A stretch of DNA of 64,000 bases, taken from Chionoecetes opilio. Taxonomy: Eukaryota; Arthropoda; Malacostraca; Decapoda; Majidae. Every line of letters begins with the position of its first letter. Position 1 is the stretch's first letter. The stretch spans positions 62,001 to 126,000 of the forward strand of contig JACEEZ010018880.1 in NCBI GenBank assembly GCA_016584305.1, read 5' to 3'. Below, piece by piece: positions 31,401 through 43,294 of the stretch. The translations under genes were made by a program, and so were the position numbers. Below the pieces are notes generated by a model. The model searched no databases. It worked only from the letters and a program-made list of their open reading frames with translations, and had not been told where the DNA came from.

Positions 31401-34400
31401 GCCCGGGCGGGGTCAATTTTCCTTTGATGAGTTGGTGGATGTGGATGACCTGGAGATTAGACTTCAAGACGCCAAAGTGGAGAAGCAAATTGTAAGTTTT
31501 GCGATGGATGCTCCTCAGCAATTATATGTAGTATTTATAATTAAGTTTTAGTACACTAATGGTCACAATTAAACATGAGTAACTGAAAGTTTCTCAGCAT
31601 ACATTTTACAGTTGTATTTTCAATACCAGTTACCGGTAGAAACGTGTGTGGTGTATATATATATATATATATATATAATTATATATATAATATAATATAT
31701 ATGCAAAGGAAAAAAGCAAAAAAGCAACAGACCTGTGGTCCTGGCCAGGCTGTTTGGGTAATTTCTATAAGCTAAGACAACAACAGCAGTGCCTTGGATA
31801 TTTTCGGTTGGTGAGAAGTAAGCAGGTTGAGGATTGGTTTCTAGGTCTAGTCTGTTTTAAACGTTTGCAAAGTATTACAGTATTACTGTGGACAACATGT
31901 GCGGGTAGAATGTTCCAAATACTCACAATGCAGTTAATGACTGTGTTTAGCTTTTATATAATTTGAACGTTTACTGACAAACCGTAAATACGTTATTCCT
32001 GGTGACAGATATTTTATTAATTATTAAATTTCTTCTCGGTACATGTTCGGATAAGCTAAAGTTGAGTTCTTTAAGTGTTTTCGTATGATTTATTTCGCAA
32101 TCTAGAAATAATTTTTGTTACTTGTGTTGCACTCTTTCTGGCTTATCCACAATCTATTTATGATATGGGCACCAGAACTTTACAAAGTGTTTAAGATGAA
32201 GGGTACAAGTGCATTATAGATTTTGGGGATGCCTTTTTCAGATTTATATGCAAAGGTTTTTGCCAATGTAAAACCTATTAATCTATTAGCTATTATAATT
32301 ACCTCCGTACATTGGTGGTTAGGTTTTAGGTGTTTGGAATTATGACTCAAGGTCTTTTTCTTGGTAAACTTTACAAAATTGAACATCATACATTTAATAG
32401 CTAATATATATAAGGCCCCTGATGGTTTCCAGTCTTTTCTAATTAATGGATCATTTCTGTACAATGAATGAAAACACCCTTACTTTTATCATGGATTATG
32501 ACCTTGATTTTTTTTTTATTTCAATTTATTATTTTTTTGCAGATTTGGGAGCTGTACTTGGTGGGCGGGACAGACTTTAGGATACTTCCGTCGCCTCATG
32601 AGGAGGGTCGTGGTCGGCTCCTTTGGGCCCTGCAGGACTTGAGGATACTGTCCGGTGGCCTCATGAGGAGGGTCGTGGTCGGCTCCTTGGCCATGAGGAC
32701 TGAGGATACTGTCCGTCGCCTCATGAGGAGGGTCGTGGTCGGCTCCTTTGGGCCCGCAAAACAACTGGTGTGGAAAGGGGGACAAGAGGGCATTTGGTGT
32801 CTTGAAGTGAGGGAAACTCTCACCAGTAAATATTTTTTCTGGTTATGAGCTTTTTATAAGGATGTAAAGCTTTAGCACGTAGGTTTTGTAGCCACTGAAT
32901 CAAATTTTTTACTTGGCAAACATGCTCTTACATAGCCGCTGATTTATTGTTTTATTTGTTATATTTTTCCAGATGTTAGTGTGTCTGTTAGATTGTTAGT
33001 ATTGTCTGTTAGATTTTTAGTATTGTCCGTTAGATTTTTAGTATTGGCTGTTAGATGTAGTATTGTCTGTTAGATTGTTTTGATTGTCTGTTAGATTTTT
33101 AGTATTGTCTGTTAGATTGTTAGTATTGTCTGTTAGATTTTTAGTATTGTCGGGTTTGATTGTTAGTATTGTCTGTTAGATTTTTAGTATTGTCTTAGAT
33201 TATTAGTATTGTCTGATAATAGATTGATGCATTTTACTAGTAAAAACTGCTTATTTTCATTCTTTCATAAATTATATAAATCATATTAAATATGTGTATA
33301 TGTGTACCTAGTTGTATTTTACAGGGCCTGAGCTACACTCGTATGATCCCGTCTCCATATCTACATTTTATTTTTCTTCCTTGGTGCTTACTGTTTGGGG
33401 GAAAGCCATCACCCCGGGGGCGAGACAACCCCCGGCAACATCCGGTACCCATTAACTGCTGGGTGGACAGGGACTCGGGTTTTAAGGAGACTCCTATCTT
33501 TCTCCGCTCCCCCGGGGATCGAACCCAGGATTTCTCGGTTGTGAAGCAAAGCGTGCTAACCACTGCTGTACGGAGAACCCAACCTACATGTGTATGTGTA
33601 TGTATGAGTATGGGTTATCAGTGCATCTATCACTTACATGCATACACACGTGGCTTTAGCCAGGGTTATTTCTCAATGTCATGCACCCAATGTTTTATTA
33701 TGCAATGACTATAGCTTATATTTTAAAGCCATCAACATATAAAAGTGGAATGGATGCTGTGGATGCGTGAGGAATGTCCCTTTTTATGAGAGGACAGCGT
33801 TGGAATACTTGAGAGAAAGGGGGGGAGTGCAAGAGTAGAGTGATAGGAATAGGAGCAAATGGAGAAGTATGTGGTCTCCCCCTTGAGAGAGTGGGGAGAA
33901 GGTGTCAGAATAGTGTAGATTAGATTCTTTTAAAAAGTTCTATTTTCTAAAATTGTAAAGTGGTGAAAGAGATGTTAAATTGATGTGAGGCTAAGTGAAA
34001 GACAAGGAATGAGATGGATGGACAGTTTTGAAGAAAATGTTAGATGCATGAGGGATGTCTGTGGAGCAAGGGAAAAGGGGGCTGTGCATGATAAGGATGA
34101 ATAGAGAGCAGTTGTGAATGCATCAGTAGAGACGTGGCCTCGATGGAGTTTTTTCCCGCATCTAGTCTGATCAGCTAGCTGATTTGGGCCAGGTGTAGGA
34201 AGGGGATGGGTTATTGTGGTGCAGCAGGGATAGACCAGCTCTGCTGTCGGGCCCTGCTGTGGAAATCACAGGTTGGTGCTGCGAAACTGACCCCACGCAG
34301 TGTGGTTGCGGTGAGGATCGGTCCTCTCTCGTAGAAGTCTAGAGGCAAAGATGTGAGGGAATGTGTGTGAATGTATTTTTGTTGAACATAGTTGTTAAGG

Positions 34401-34662
34401 AATGCATGTGAATGTATTTTTTGGGCGCCTTGTCTGGCTACCCATTAAGGGGGATGTCAGCCTGGTATGTAGATTGATAGATAGATTTTGTTATCTGCTA
34501 CGATTTTTCCATGCCATTTATATTATTTTTTTTATCAGTATTTTTTTTTTTAATAACAAATACCTTTAATTTCAGAAACGGTTTGAAGACACCAAACAGC
34601 GTCAGACTGCAACCACTACAGAAATAGAAAAGATCATGAAGGAATGGCTTCGTACCCGCTAG
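28420..34662 (+). CDS. DUF4806-domain gene, seven exons, frame interrupted
   Basis: Exons: 28420-28609, 29179-29296, 30049-30296, 30649-30727, 31262-31491, 32543-32825, 34576-34662, all with GT/AG borders. Exon 1 encodes MYNVVEFPE...VPSNWL...AWPP, the usual N-terminus of DUF4806 proteins. Phases fit at junctions 1-2 (YKSDSYNKARQKL), 5-6 and 6-7. Exon 5 ends in ELVDVDDLEIRLQDAKVEKQ and exon 6 holds IWELYLVGGT...EDTVRRLMRRV and LVWKGGQEG, the DUF4806 core. Exon 7 ends EIEKIMKEWLRTR and a TAG stop. Breaks: a TGA at the start of exon 3, a 34-bp triplication in exon 3, uncertain phase around exon 4, a frameshift near 31408, and a 61-63-bp triplication in exon 6. The family's molecular function is unknown; members often neighbour transposase genes (recalled, not searched). 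It is most likely the accessory gene of the same transposon. The breaks may be real or partly consensus errors. Confidence 0.7.
30074..30175 (+). repeat. 34-bp unit triplicated inside DUF4806 exon 3
   Basis: Three identical head-to-tail copies start at 30074, 30108 and 30142 (AGCTCAGAAGACAACCCTTG...). With one copy the exon reads open from RYTDSSSEDN to HKSLDSGSSSEGEG; the two extra copies add 68 bases and shift the frame. Confidence 0.9.
32579..32760 (+). repeat. 61-63-bp unit triplicated inside DUF4806 exon 6
   Basis: Units begin at 32579, 32642 and 32703, each holding CGCCTCATGAGGAGGGTCGT (or GGCCTCATG...) and GGTCGGCTCCTT. The segment encodes the conserved TVRRLMRR helix, so the domain core is repeated two to three times. 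Confidence 0.85.
33000..33225 (+). repeat. 21-bp minisatellite in DUF4806 intron 6
   Basis: About ten units of GTTAGATTTTTAGTATTGTC, some with TTGTTAG in place of TTTTTAG. Confidence 0.9.
33390..33584 (-). mobile_element. tRNA-derived SINE in DUF4806 intron 6
   Basis: Same family as 21795-21990: minus-strand B-box GGGTTCGATCCCCGGG, the CTGTCCACCCAGCAGT block and the GGGGGAAAGCC end. Opposite in orientation to the host gene. Confidence 0.8.
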
Positions 34663-34744
34663 AGACAGGGATGGAGGACGGCGCAGAAGGGACCAACGTA
34701 GAGTGTAAGGACCCCTGTCCAGTATTTATATATATATATATATT

Positions 34745-35833
34745 TTATATTTTACTGTCACCGCTAAAAAGACTTAGGACAAGAACGACGTCTTCAGAAT
34801 TTTGCCCTTCGGTGGTATGTGTTAAAAAAAAATTTGGGTTTGTCTTATATCTGACATCTCACTGGGCTGGATGTTAGTCCTCGCAGTGCTCCACCAGGAT
34901 CACGCAGGCTGCACTAAGGTATGTATGAAGGGTAGAGGGTTACCATCTTTGCTCCTTGCACCTAAATACCCCCCATCACCCACCTTCATCTAACCCCTTC
35001 CCCCCGTCTACAGAAAAAATTTTGCCTGACAAATCAATCCAATGTCAAGAAGACCACACATAGGCCCGTACCGAGTCATGATGAAGGTCGAGCGACGAAC
35101 GACAAAAGGAAGGGTAGCGTAAAAGGGTTATTTTCGGAACGAAGAGCAGCGACGACGGTTTGAAGGTCGGACGAAGGACACGGTTTCGCCGACCTTCGTC
35201 GCTGCTTTTTCGTTCTGAAAAATATATCTTTTACGCACCCCTTCCTCTGTCGTTCGTCGTTCGTCGCTCGACCTTCATCATGACTCGGTAGGGCAAGTGT
35301 CACTTTGTACAGTGGGGCAAGTCCATGAGCCAGATAACATGGGAGATGGGAAAACCTCCAGAAATGCTGGGCTCAAAACTGGGCATGCAGGCTCTAAATG
35401 ATGAGTTGGTAACTAGTTGGTGGAAAAAGAGTTTGAAACTACCTCGGAAAATGTCAAAGACTGCTTGCTTGGTCTTCTTTGGGCGTTTTCCGAGATCGTT
35501 CTAACTTTTTCCACAAACTCGTTACCAACACATTGGATTGATTGTTCAGGCAAAAGTTTTGTAGACGTGGGGAAGGGTTAGATGAAGGTGGGGTGATGGG
35601 CGGTATTTAGGTGCAAGGAGCACAGATGGTAACCCTCTACCCTTTATACAAACCTTAGTGCAGCCTGCGCGATCACTGGTGGAGCACTTCGAGGACTAAC
35701 ATCCAAACCCCCGTGAGATGTCAGATATAATACAAACCCGAGAAATTTTAACACATACCACCGAGAAGGGCAAAAAATCTGAAGACGTCGTTCTTGTCCC
35801 AAAGTCTTTTTTGCGGTGTGACAGTAATATATA
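34745..35833. repeat. 1.1-kb nested palindrome
   Basis: Outer arms 34751-35046 and 35531-35830 are inverted copies (ACTGTCACCGC, GAACGACGTCTTCAGA, AGGGTAGAGGGTTACCATCT, CAATCCAATG). Inside lie a second palindrome (about 35068-35170 / 35189-35290, CCGAGTCATGATGAAGGTCG and its inverse) and a third, shorter one (about 35405-35465 / 35472-35530). It begins 80 bases after the DUF4806 stop and is bordered by TA tracts on both sides. No protein-coding potential. Confidence 0.85.
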
Positions 35834-35910
35834 TATAATATTTTAATATAATATATATTATATTATAATATATATATATATATTAATTTTATATATATAT
35901 ATTATATAGG

Positions 35911-35941
<31 letters not shown>

Positions 35942-35972
35942 TATATATAGGTATATATATTAATAATATAGG

Positions 35973-36003
<31 letters not shown>

Positions 36004-36290
36004 ATTATATATAGGTTTTTATATATATATATATAGGTATATATATATAATATATATTATATATAAATATATATATAGGTATATATAAATATATATATAG
36101 GTATATATAAATATAATATAGGTATATATAAATATATATATAGGTATATATAAATATAATATAGGTTTTATATAAATATAAAATAGGTATAATAAATATA
36201 TATATAGGTATATAAAATTATATATAGGTATATATAAATATATATATAGGTATAAAATAAATATATATATTATTTATTTATTTATTATTT
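35829..36290. repeat. (TA)n with TAGG interruptions
   Basis: Long TA dinucleotide tract. From about 36060 it becomes a ~22-bp higher-order unit ATATAAATATATATATAGGT. Confidence 0.95.
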
Positions 36291-36334
36291 ACAGTGGAGT
36301 CGACCCTAGCGAGATCTTCCCTTATGTTAAAAGG

Positions 36335-36690
36335 AATTCAAGGAGTATGTTGTATGGTAACAAGGAATTCAAGGAGTATGTAGTATAGTAAAAAGGAATT
36401 CAAAAGGGGTATGTTGTTTTGGTAACAAGGAATTCAAGGAGTATGTTGTATAGGTAAAAAGGGAATTCAAGGGGGTATGTTGTATAGTAAAGAGGAATCA
36501 AGGAGTATGTAGTATGGTAACAAGGAATTCAAAGAGTATTGGTAAAAAATAAAAATTTTGGTTAACAAGGGAAATTCAAGGGTATGTAGTTGGTAACAAG
36601 GAATTCAAGGAGTATGTAGTATGGTAACAAGGAATTCAAGGAGTATGTAGTATAGTAACAAGGAATTCAAGGAGTATGTTTGTATGGTAA
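36335..36690. repeat. 31-bp minisatellite
   Basis: About eleven units of AACAAGGAATTCAAGGAGTA plus TGTAGTATGGT, with variants. Confidence 0.9.
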
Positions 36691-37079
36691 CAAGGCGAAT
36701 GATATTATAGAGACAGGATGGCAGACAGCATAGTGGCATATAAAGGTGGATGGATAGGTACAGGAAGGAAAATAGGGACCTTAGTAAAATAGGAAAAGAC
36801 ATCCTGCTTATTAGAGTGTTTTATCTAATTATCTAATTTTATAGTTCATAATTTTTTATTTTTGTATGGCCTGCAAATTATTTAAATGTCGATATTCGAT
36901 ATTCTCGATATACCAATGTCTCGATATTCATGGTGTTTCCCCCATGTAAATCCAATGCGGAATTTTTTGTTGTTAATATGAAATAAACTGGAAGTCTAAA
37001 GTGATTATGGTTCTCTTTATCGATTACTGGATAACGGCAAAAAATATTTGGCTTATACTTAAAAACATATTGTATATAT
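36691..37079. other. Spacer, no gene recognised
   Basis: AT-rich sequence; a CGATATTC-type run near 36890-36930 is the only local feature. Confidence 0.4.
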
Positions 37080-37370
37080 AGTAATGTTTTGATGGGTGTT
37101 GAACAGTCCATTAGTCTAAGCGCCTAATGGGGTGTGCAACGAAACCCTAAAAACATACTGTATCTGCAATATGCTTAGAAAGTGTAACCGTAAAATTCCT
37201 CAATAAATTAATATAACAGCGGCAAATGGTCATATGCCCTACGGGGGGCCGGGGGAGGGCCCCCGGGTAGCCTTAGCAAATCCCCAGGGCCCTCGTCGTA
37301 CATTTCCCGTGGGCCGCCGGTATGCTACGGAGGGCCCCCGGGGGCCCCCCTTTTTGGTTTGCTGGGTAGG
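37080..37370. mobile_element. Hairpin-cored MITE, copy 2 (inverted)
   Basis: Reverse-complement relative of 22125-22430: AGTAATGTTTTGATGGGTGT, CAGCGGCAAATGGTCATATG, and GTTTGCTGGG at the right end. The GC-rich half is corrupted by homopolymer indels. Confidence 0.75.
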
Positions 37371-38010
37371 GTCTCTTGATTATCTAAAGGTACCCCTAGT
37401 TGCACCTAGGGTCTTTTTGATCTATCTAAAGGTACTCTAGTTGCCACCTATGTCTCTTGTTTATCTCAAGGTACCTATTCACCTAGGGTCCTTGATCTAT
37501 TAAAGGTCTCTAGTTGCACCTGGGGTCTCTTGACTTTTCCAGGTACTTTTGCACCAAAGGCTCTTGATCTATCTCAGGTTACTTAGCTGCCCCTGGGTTT
37601 CTTGATCTATTCAAGGTACTCTTTTGACCAAGGGTCCTTGTCTATTAAAGGTATCTAGTTGCACCTAGGGTCTTTGATCTTTAAAGGTACTTAGTTGCCC
37701 TGGGGGCTTTTGATCTATCAAATCACTCTAGTTGCACTGGGTTCTTTTGATCTATCCGGGTACTTATTGCCCCTGGGGTCTCTTGATCTATCTTGGTATT
37801 TTATTTTGCACTAGGGTCTTTTTGATTATCTCAAGGTACTCTAGTTGCCCTGGGGTCTCTTGACTATCCAAGGGTATTCTAGTTGCCCCTGGGGTTTTCC
37901 TTTTGATCTACCAAAGGGTTACTCATTTGCACCTGGGTTTTTGATCGATCTCAAGGTACTTAGTTGCACCTGGGGGTTTTTGATCGATTAAAGGGACTCT
38001 AGTTGCCCTA
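37370..38010. repeat. Minisatellite, period about 39 bp
   Basis: About sixteen units of GGTCTCTTGATCTATCTCAA followed by GGTACTCTAGTTGCACCTA, with many indels. Confidence 0.9.
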
Positions 38011-39210
38011 CTCGCGCGTCCCACGCTGTACTCCTTTTCTCTTTCTCTTGTCCCCTCAGATTTGGGTTGCCTGCTTTTATAAATGGAAAACCAAGACAAT
38101 TCCCCTTTGCCATAAGGGGGCACATCAATCCCCAATTCTCTGATCATACTCATAGTCCCTTCACTACCCCATGGCCCCCCCTAGGGCCCACGTTATCCAA
38201 TAACAATCTTTTTGCACCCCACACACTAGCGAAAGGGTTGGAGGTACTAATATCCCCACCGAGAGGTGGTAAAAATATCCCCACCACAATAACATAAAAC
38301 AGGTCATGATAGGTAAAGTGACACGCCAGTGACGGCGATGTCTTGTTTAACGGGCTTTTCTGGCGGTCCTCATCCAAAGAATAGTCTAAGAATATATAGA
38401 TCTTGCTTACCGGTAATCCCGCTTTGGCAAAAAACCGAGGGATACCTTCGGGTATTTTGACTTTTTCCGCTGTGAGGCGCCCGTTTTATCCCCAAAACCA
38501 GCTGGGCAATACGGGTATTATGTGATACCGCACAACCCTAACAGCCCCCATTCTCCAGAATTTACCAGGACCCCAGAATTTGGAGAATTTTCCCGGAAAT
38601 GCATCACATGGAGGGATATTTTTTAATACAGCCAAAGTGCTGGGCCCGGAAAAGTCGCACGAGGGAAAAATTTAAAAGGGGTTAAGATTTTTTAAAATCC
38701 CCCCTGCCATATCTCGCCTACTACCTTATGAAGGACAAAATTTTTGTCATACACCTTTATGCCCTTTCAAACCTTTTGGAAGCTGTTACTTTGGTAAAAT
38801 CACGGACAAGAATGATTAATAAAAATTAAAGAAATGCCCGCCTCCCCATCACACAGCTAGACCCGGGAGGGTCGCCTCTCCCAGTTTTCTCTCGGAGAGC
38901 GGGGCCAGACTGGTTTTGGTTGGTTAAGGTTGGGTTTTATTTTTGGGCTTTTTTTTTTAAACTAAAAAAACCCAAACCCTTAACCCAAACCCTACCCTGG
39001 CTGCTGTCTGTGAGGGGGGGTTTCCCCGAAGGGCTCTGACGTGTAATGGCGAGGGTTGGGAGTTGCACTTTTTTTATTTTTTTAATCATTCTTTTTTGAT
39101 TTTGCCCAAAAAGAAAACAGTTCCCCAAGAGGTTAAAGGTTAGTAAAGACGGTATACAAAATATTGCCCTTAAAAAGGTATAGGCGAGATAGGCAGGGCG
39201 ATGAAACAAA
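38011..39210. other. Spacer, no gene recognised
   Basis: Noisy sequence. 38918-38995 holds complementary GGTTAAGG...TTTTTTT / AAAAAAACCC...CCTTAACC runs, a possible weak hairpin. No domain-bearing frame. Confidence 0.35.
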
Positions 39211-39214
39211 TCCT

Positions 39215-40030
39215 TCCCGGTTTACTGTATACCCCCCGGCCAGACCAAAGGCCAAGCGAGGTTTACTGTATACCCCCCAGGGGCCAGCCCAAGGCCACGG
39301 GCCCCAGGATACTTTTAAAACCCCCGGGGGCCAGACCAGGCCACAGCCCCAGGTTTACTGTATGCCCCCAGGGGCCAGCCCAAGGCCCAGCCCCCGGATT
39401 ACTGTAAAACCCCCCGGGGGGCCAGCCCAAAGGGCCCAGCGCCAGGTTTACTGATATCCCCGGGGCCAGACCAAGGCCAAGCGCCAGGTTTATTTTAAAA
39501 CCCCCAGGGGCCGACCAAGGGCCCACAGCGCCAGGATTACTGTATGCCCCCCAGGGGCCAGCCCAAGGCCACAGCGCCGGGATTACTTTTAAAACCCCCC
39601 CGGGGGCCAGACCAAGGCCACAGCGCCGGGATTACGTATATCCCCCAGGGCCAGCCCAAGGCCACGCGCCAGGAACTGTATACCCCCCAGGGGCCGACCA
39701 AGGCCACAGCCCCAGGATTACGTATGCCCCCGGGGGCCCAAACCCAAAAGGCCACAGCGCCAGGATTACTGTATAACCCCAGGGGCCAGACCAAGGACAC
39801 AGCCCCAGGTTACGTATAATCCGGGGGGCCAGACAAAGGGCCGGGCCCCAGGATTCTGTATAACCCCGGGGGCCGCCCAAGGACAGCCCCAGGTTTTACT
39901 GTAGGCCCCCCAGGGGAGACCAGGCCCACAGCGCCAGGTTACGAAAACCCAGGGGCCGACCAAGGCCACAGCGCCGGGATTACGTATAACCCCCGGGGGC
40001 CGCCCAAAGGGCCCCACAGCCCCGGTTTTC
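39215..40030. repeat. GC-rich minisatellite, period about 44 bp
   Basis: About eighteen units of CCCCAGGGGCCAGACCAAGG, CCACAGCGCCAGGATTACTG, TATA. It ends 230 bases before the leader region of ZNF2. Gly/Pro/Trp-rich frames on the minus strand are repeat artefacts. Confidence 0.9.
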
Positions 40031-40261
40031 ACAGATGGGGACAAAAAACCTTAGGTGGGAAGAGGGGGAGGGAACATTTTAAATGCTGTGGCGCTGGGGG
40101 GTTATTTATGCAAAGGCAAAACAGACAGACAGACTGTTGCTATTTTCTGAAGTGGGGAGGATGGAGAGGAGGCCTTCCCAAGGGGGTGTGATGGGGGAAA
40201 GAAGAGGTGGGGGCCCGCAGGCAGGACAGAGTGCCAAAGGCAGGGGCCTTTGGTTCGACGT

Positions 40262-41300
40262 CCCCACTTTTTGCAGGTGCTGGGTCACAGTTAAACCCGG
40301 CTGCTCCGCCCGGAATAACCCGGCTCGCTCCCACCCCTGAGGGTTTCCCGGGGCGGCTGTAGCGCGTGTGGCAAGAGTATATTGTGGGAGAGAGTGGGGG
40401 GGCCGAGCGCAGCATGAGTGGGGGGAGCAGCGGATCAGTTCCCTCAGGTGTGGGGGGGCCCCACAGGATGATGGCAAGAATCACCGGAGGCGGGCAGCTC
40501 AGGACACAAGGCGAGAGTGAGCGAAGTGCCAACTGTGTAAAAAAAATTAATTCAAGAGAAGCTTGAAGACACCCCCGGCCCCCATGGTGTTAAAATAAAA
40601 ATGTCTGAGTGTGGGAAAAATTTACGAAAAGATACCTGACACACAGGGGTGTTAAAACTTATAATGTTATGTGTGGGAAAAATTTTCTAAAATGGTCCCC
40701 GCCAAACACACCGACACACAGTGGTATAAAAAGTTTAAATGTCTAGAGGGGGGGAAAAGATTCACCAAAAATTCACCTCCCAGCCCCAAAACCCGAACAC
40801 AGGGGTTTTAAAAAAATCCGAATGTCAGGGGGGGAAAAGTTTTACTAAAAAGGGTAACTCACCAAACCCCCTGACCACATTGTTTAAAAAAATTATAAGT
40901 CTGAGTGGGGAAAAGATTTACTGAAAAGGGTAACCCCCCAAAGCACCCCCTGACACAATTGTTTAAAAAATTATGTGTCGAGTGTGGGAAAAGATTTCTG
41001 AAAAGGGTAGCCTCAAAAACACCCCCTCCCACTTTTTGGTGTTAAAAATTATGAATGTTTTGAGTGTGGGAAAAGCTTTACCCCAAATTTATCTCAATTA
41101 CACACATTTAAACACACTGGCTTGGGGGAGTTTAAGGGTTTTTGTAGAAAGTGTTTCAAGACAAAGAGGGATTTTGCCAGGACAGCGACCCATTTTTGAG
41201 GTGGGTGTGTTGGACAAGTGTTTTTGTACCGGCCTGGGGGAGGTGCCCTGTGTGGCAATGGGGGGTGGTGTTGGGCTTTTGGGTTACGGTGGTGCACCTT
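40262..41300 (+). pseudogene. C2H2 zinc-finger pseudogene ZNF2
   Basis: A leader region (40262-40560) matches the leader of ZNF3: GCAGGTG...GGGTCACAGT, then ATGGCAAGAATCACCGGAGG (ATGGCAGAGAATCAACTGGA in ZNF3), then GGCAGCTCAGG. Eight finger relics follow at about 75-80-base spacing, starting near 40598, 40655, 40730, 40815, 40890, 40970, 41045 and 41120. Each has a GTGTGGGAAAA-like knuckle and ACCAAACAC/GACACA helix-linker remnants, all disrupted by indels. The last relic (TGTTTCAAGACAAAGAGGGA) corresponds to ZNF3's CGKCFKTK finger. The tail to 41300 resembles the 3' end of ZNF1. It was once a nuclear DNA-binding protein of unknown target. The frame is so disrupted, by homopolymer gains especially, that part may be consensus error. 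Confidence 0.75.
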
Positions 41301-43290
41301 GCCCTTGTGTTCTGTGGGGGAGTAATGACCCCGCAGTTGTTGGGGTTTGGGCTGGGTGTGATTTTAGTAAATGTATGGTAAAAAATGGGCTTGGTGAAAC
41401 TTTGTTTGTGTTTTCCCGGGGGTTGATTCACATTTGGGTAAATTTCCCCTGACCCAAAGCCCCCAACCCAGTGTAGTGTTGACCAGGGACCTAGCTTGTG
41501 GGGAAACATCTTTTACTTATGAAAAAATCACCCTTTAAAGATTATTTCCCAACCGCCCCTTTAATTTCCTTCAAGCCTGGTTGTATGAATCCCCGTAAAT
41601 TCGGGAAGACGGATGGAAATTCCCATCGTACAATTCGGGTTATGATTTTAAAAAGGAAAAAGGTTTTAAAAATCATAGTTTTTCTGGGGGAAGTTGTCAA
41701 GTGTTTCCCCGCAAAGGGAGGAACGGTATCCTATTTTATTAAGGTCAATTTAATCTCTTCGTTTTTCGTAAAAATTTTTCTTTTTTTCCCATCTCCCACT
41801 TATCTCCCCCCCCCCCCCCACTCCCCCCCCCCCAGACAACGAGTACAGTCAAAATTTGTGGGCACTTATTTTGCGACATTGATAACTAGTAGATTTCAAA
41901 AAAATTTTTATCCTTCCTCACCCTCTATCAGATCAAGGAAACTCTTTGATTCTTAATGCCTTCAAAATAGACACATATGACAGATCACATTCAAAAATGG
42001 AGGGGTTGTCAGTTTTTTGCTAATAAAAAATCGACCAAATTTATTCTCGACTCCATACCCTTTCTTCAAAAAACGCGTTCTAGGTTAAAAAAAGGAAATA
42101 ACACTTTTCCCGGATATTAGAATAAAAATATTTTAAATTTTTCATATCAAGTAACAGAACTGTATAAGGGACCATTCAATGTATACTTGTTCATTAGAAT
42201 TTGTCTTCATGGTCCGATAATCCCTTTAGGAGAGGCCCCAATTTTATAGGATCCGAAAATTCCCCCCCTTTCCGTTTCATCCCAACTTTACCTTTGTTAC
42301 CACGAACCAGTGTCTCTCCACTCTTTCAAGGGAAGAGTGCGGTACCCCTCCTATTCCCCCCCCCCCTTCCCCGTATAATATTTCTATCTATATTTTAATA
42401 TATAGGTAGAGTTTGGGTTTGTTTCATTAAAAACCCTGGAGGCCTCCCCCTCCTTTAAGTTTATTAAAAAAGTGTCTCTCCCTCTTTTTTAAGAAACCCG
42501 GCCCCCTGGGACAGGAATCCCCCCACCAACCATTACTTCACATTTTTCCCCCCTATATATATATTCCCCGGAAAAACCATAGTGCCAGTTGAACGGAATG
42601 GTGGTAGTTTAAGAATGTAATTTTAGGACAGGTTTTGCTTGTAGGCTTCCTGCGCAAAATAAAAGTTTGTAATGTGTAAGATCTCAAACAGAAATAAGTT
42701 TATGGTGAAAAATAGAATGATTTTTCAAAAAATTTGTTTTGTGTTTTTGCAAAACCCCAGGTGATTATTCCGCGTGTTAGGGTAATATTTCCCCCCAATT
42801 CCAAAAGGGGTTCAGCCTTTTCTCGGTGTAATTTAAGTACAACCCGATACCCAAAATAAATTTATATAATTAAAAACGTGCTCAGAGTAAAAAACCCTAG
42901 AAAAATAAGCCGAGCTTGGCACATTTCCCCTTACTCCTTTAAACCCCACCCCCTTCCCCTTTAAATTCATTCCCATTTCATACCTTTTGCAGCGAGAAGT
43001 GTTTTTACATAAACAAATAGTGAAGTATAAGACAAAATTTTAATTCTCAATTTAGTTGTAATCAATGTAAAAATCCTAAACAAATTAAATTTTATTTAAT
43101 ACAAAGGTAGCAAAAATACGAAAAAACCGGCAACACAGATTGTTTTAAAATTTTTTGCTCTTCACCCCCCGTCCCTGACCTGGTTATGGTGGAACACTTC
43201 TCGGCGATATCTCTGTCTCCTTTACAAGTCTCCAGGCCATGTTTATTTTTTCTGCCGTTTCCTTTCCCCTTTCCACTGTAATTTCTAAAA
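41301..43290. other. Long stretch without recognisable genes
   Basis: Poly-C tracts (41807-41834 and 42357-42366) and noisy AT-rich sequence. No domain, tandem array or inverted repeat was recognised. Confidence 0.35.
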
Positions 43291-43294
43291 TGCG

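Noticed and set aside
39164..40044. Gly/Pro/Trp-rich frames on both strands
   Set aside because: Translation of the 44-bp GC-rich minisatellite.
40106..40566. Overlapping 85-130-codon frames in the ZNF2 leader
   Set aside because: Both strands are open because of GC content; only the plus-strand blocks shared with the ZNF3 leader carry weight, and no frame is decided.
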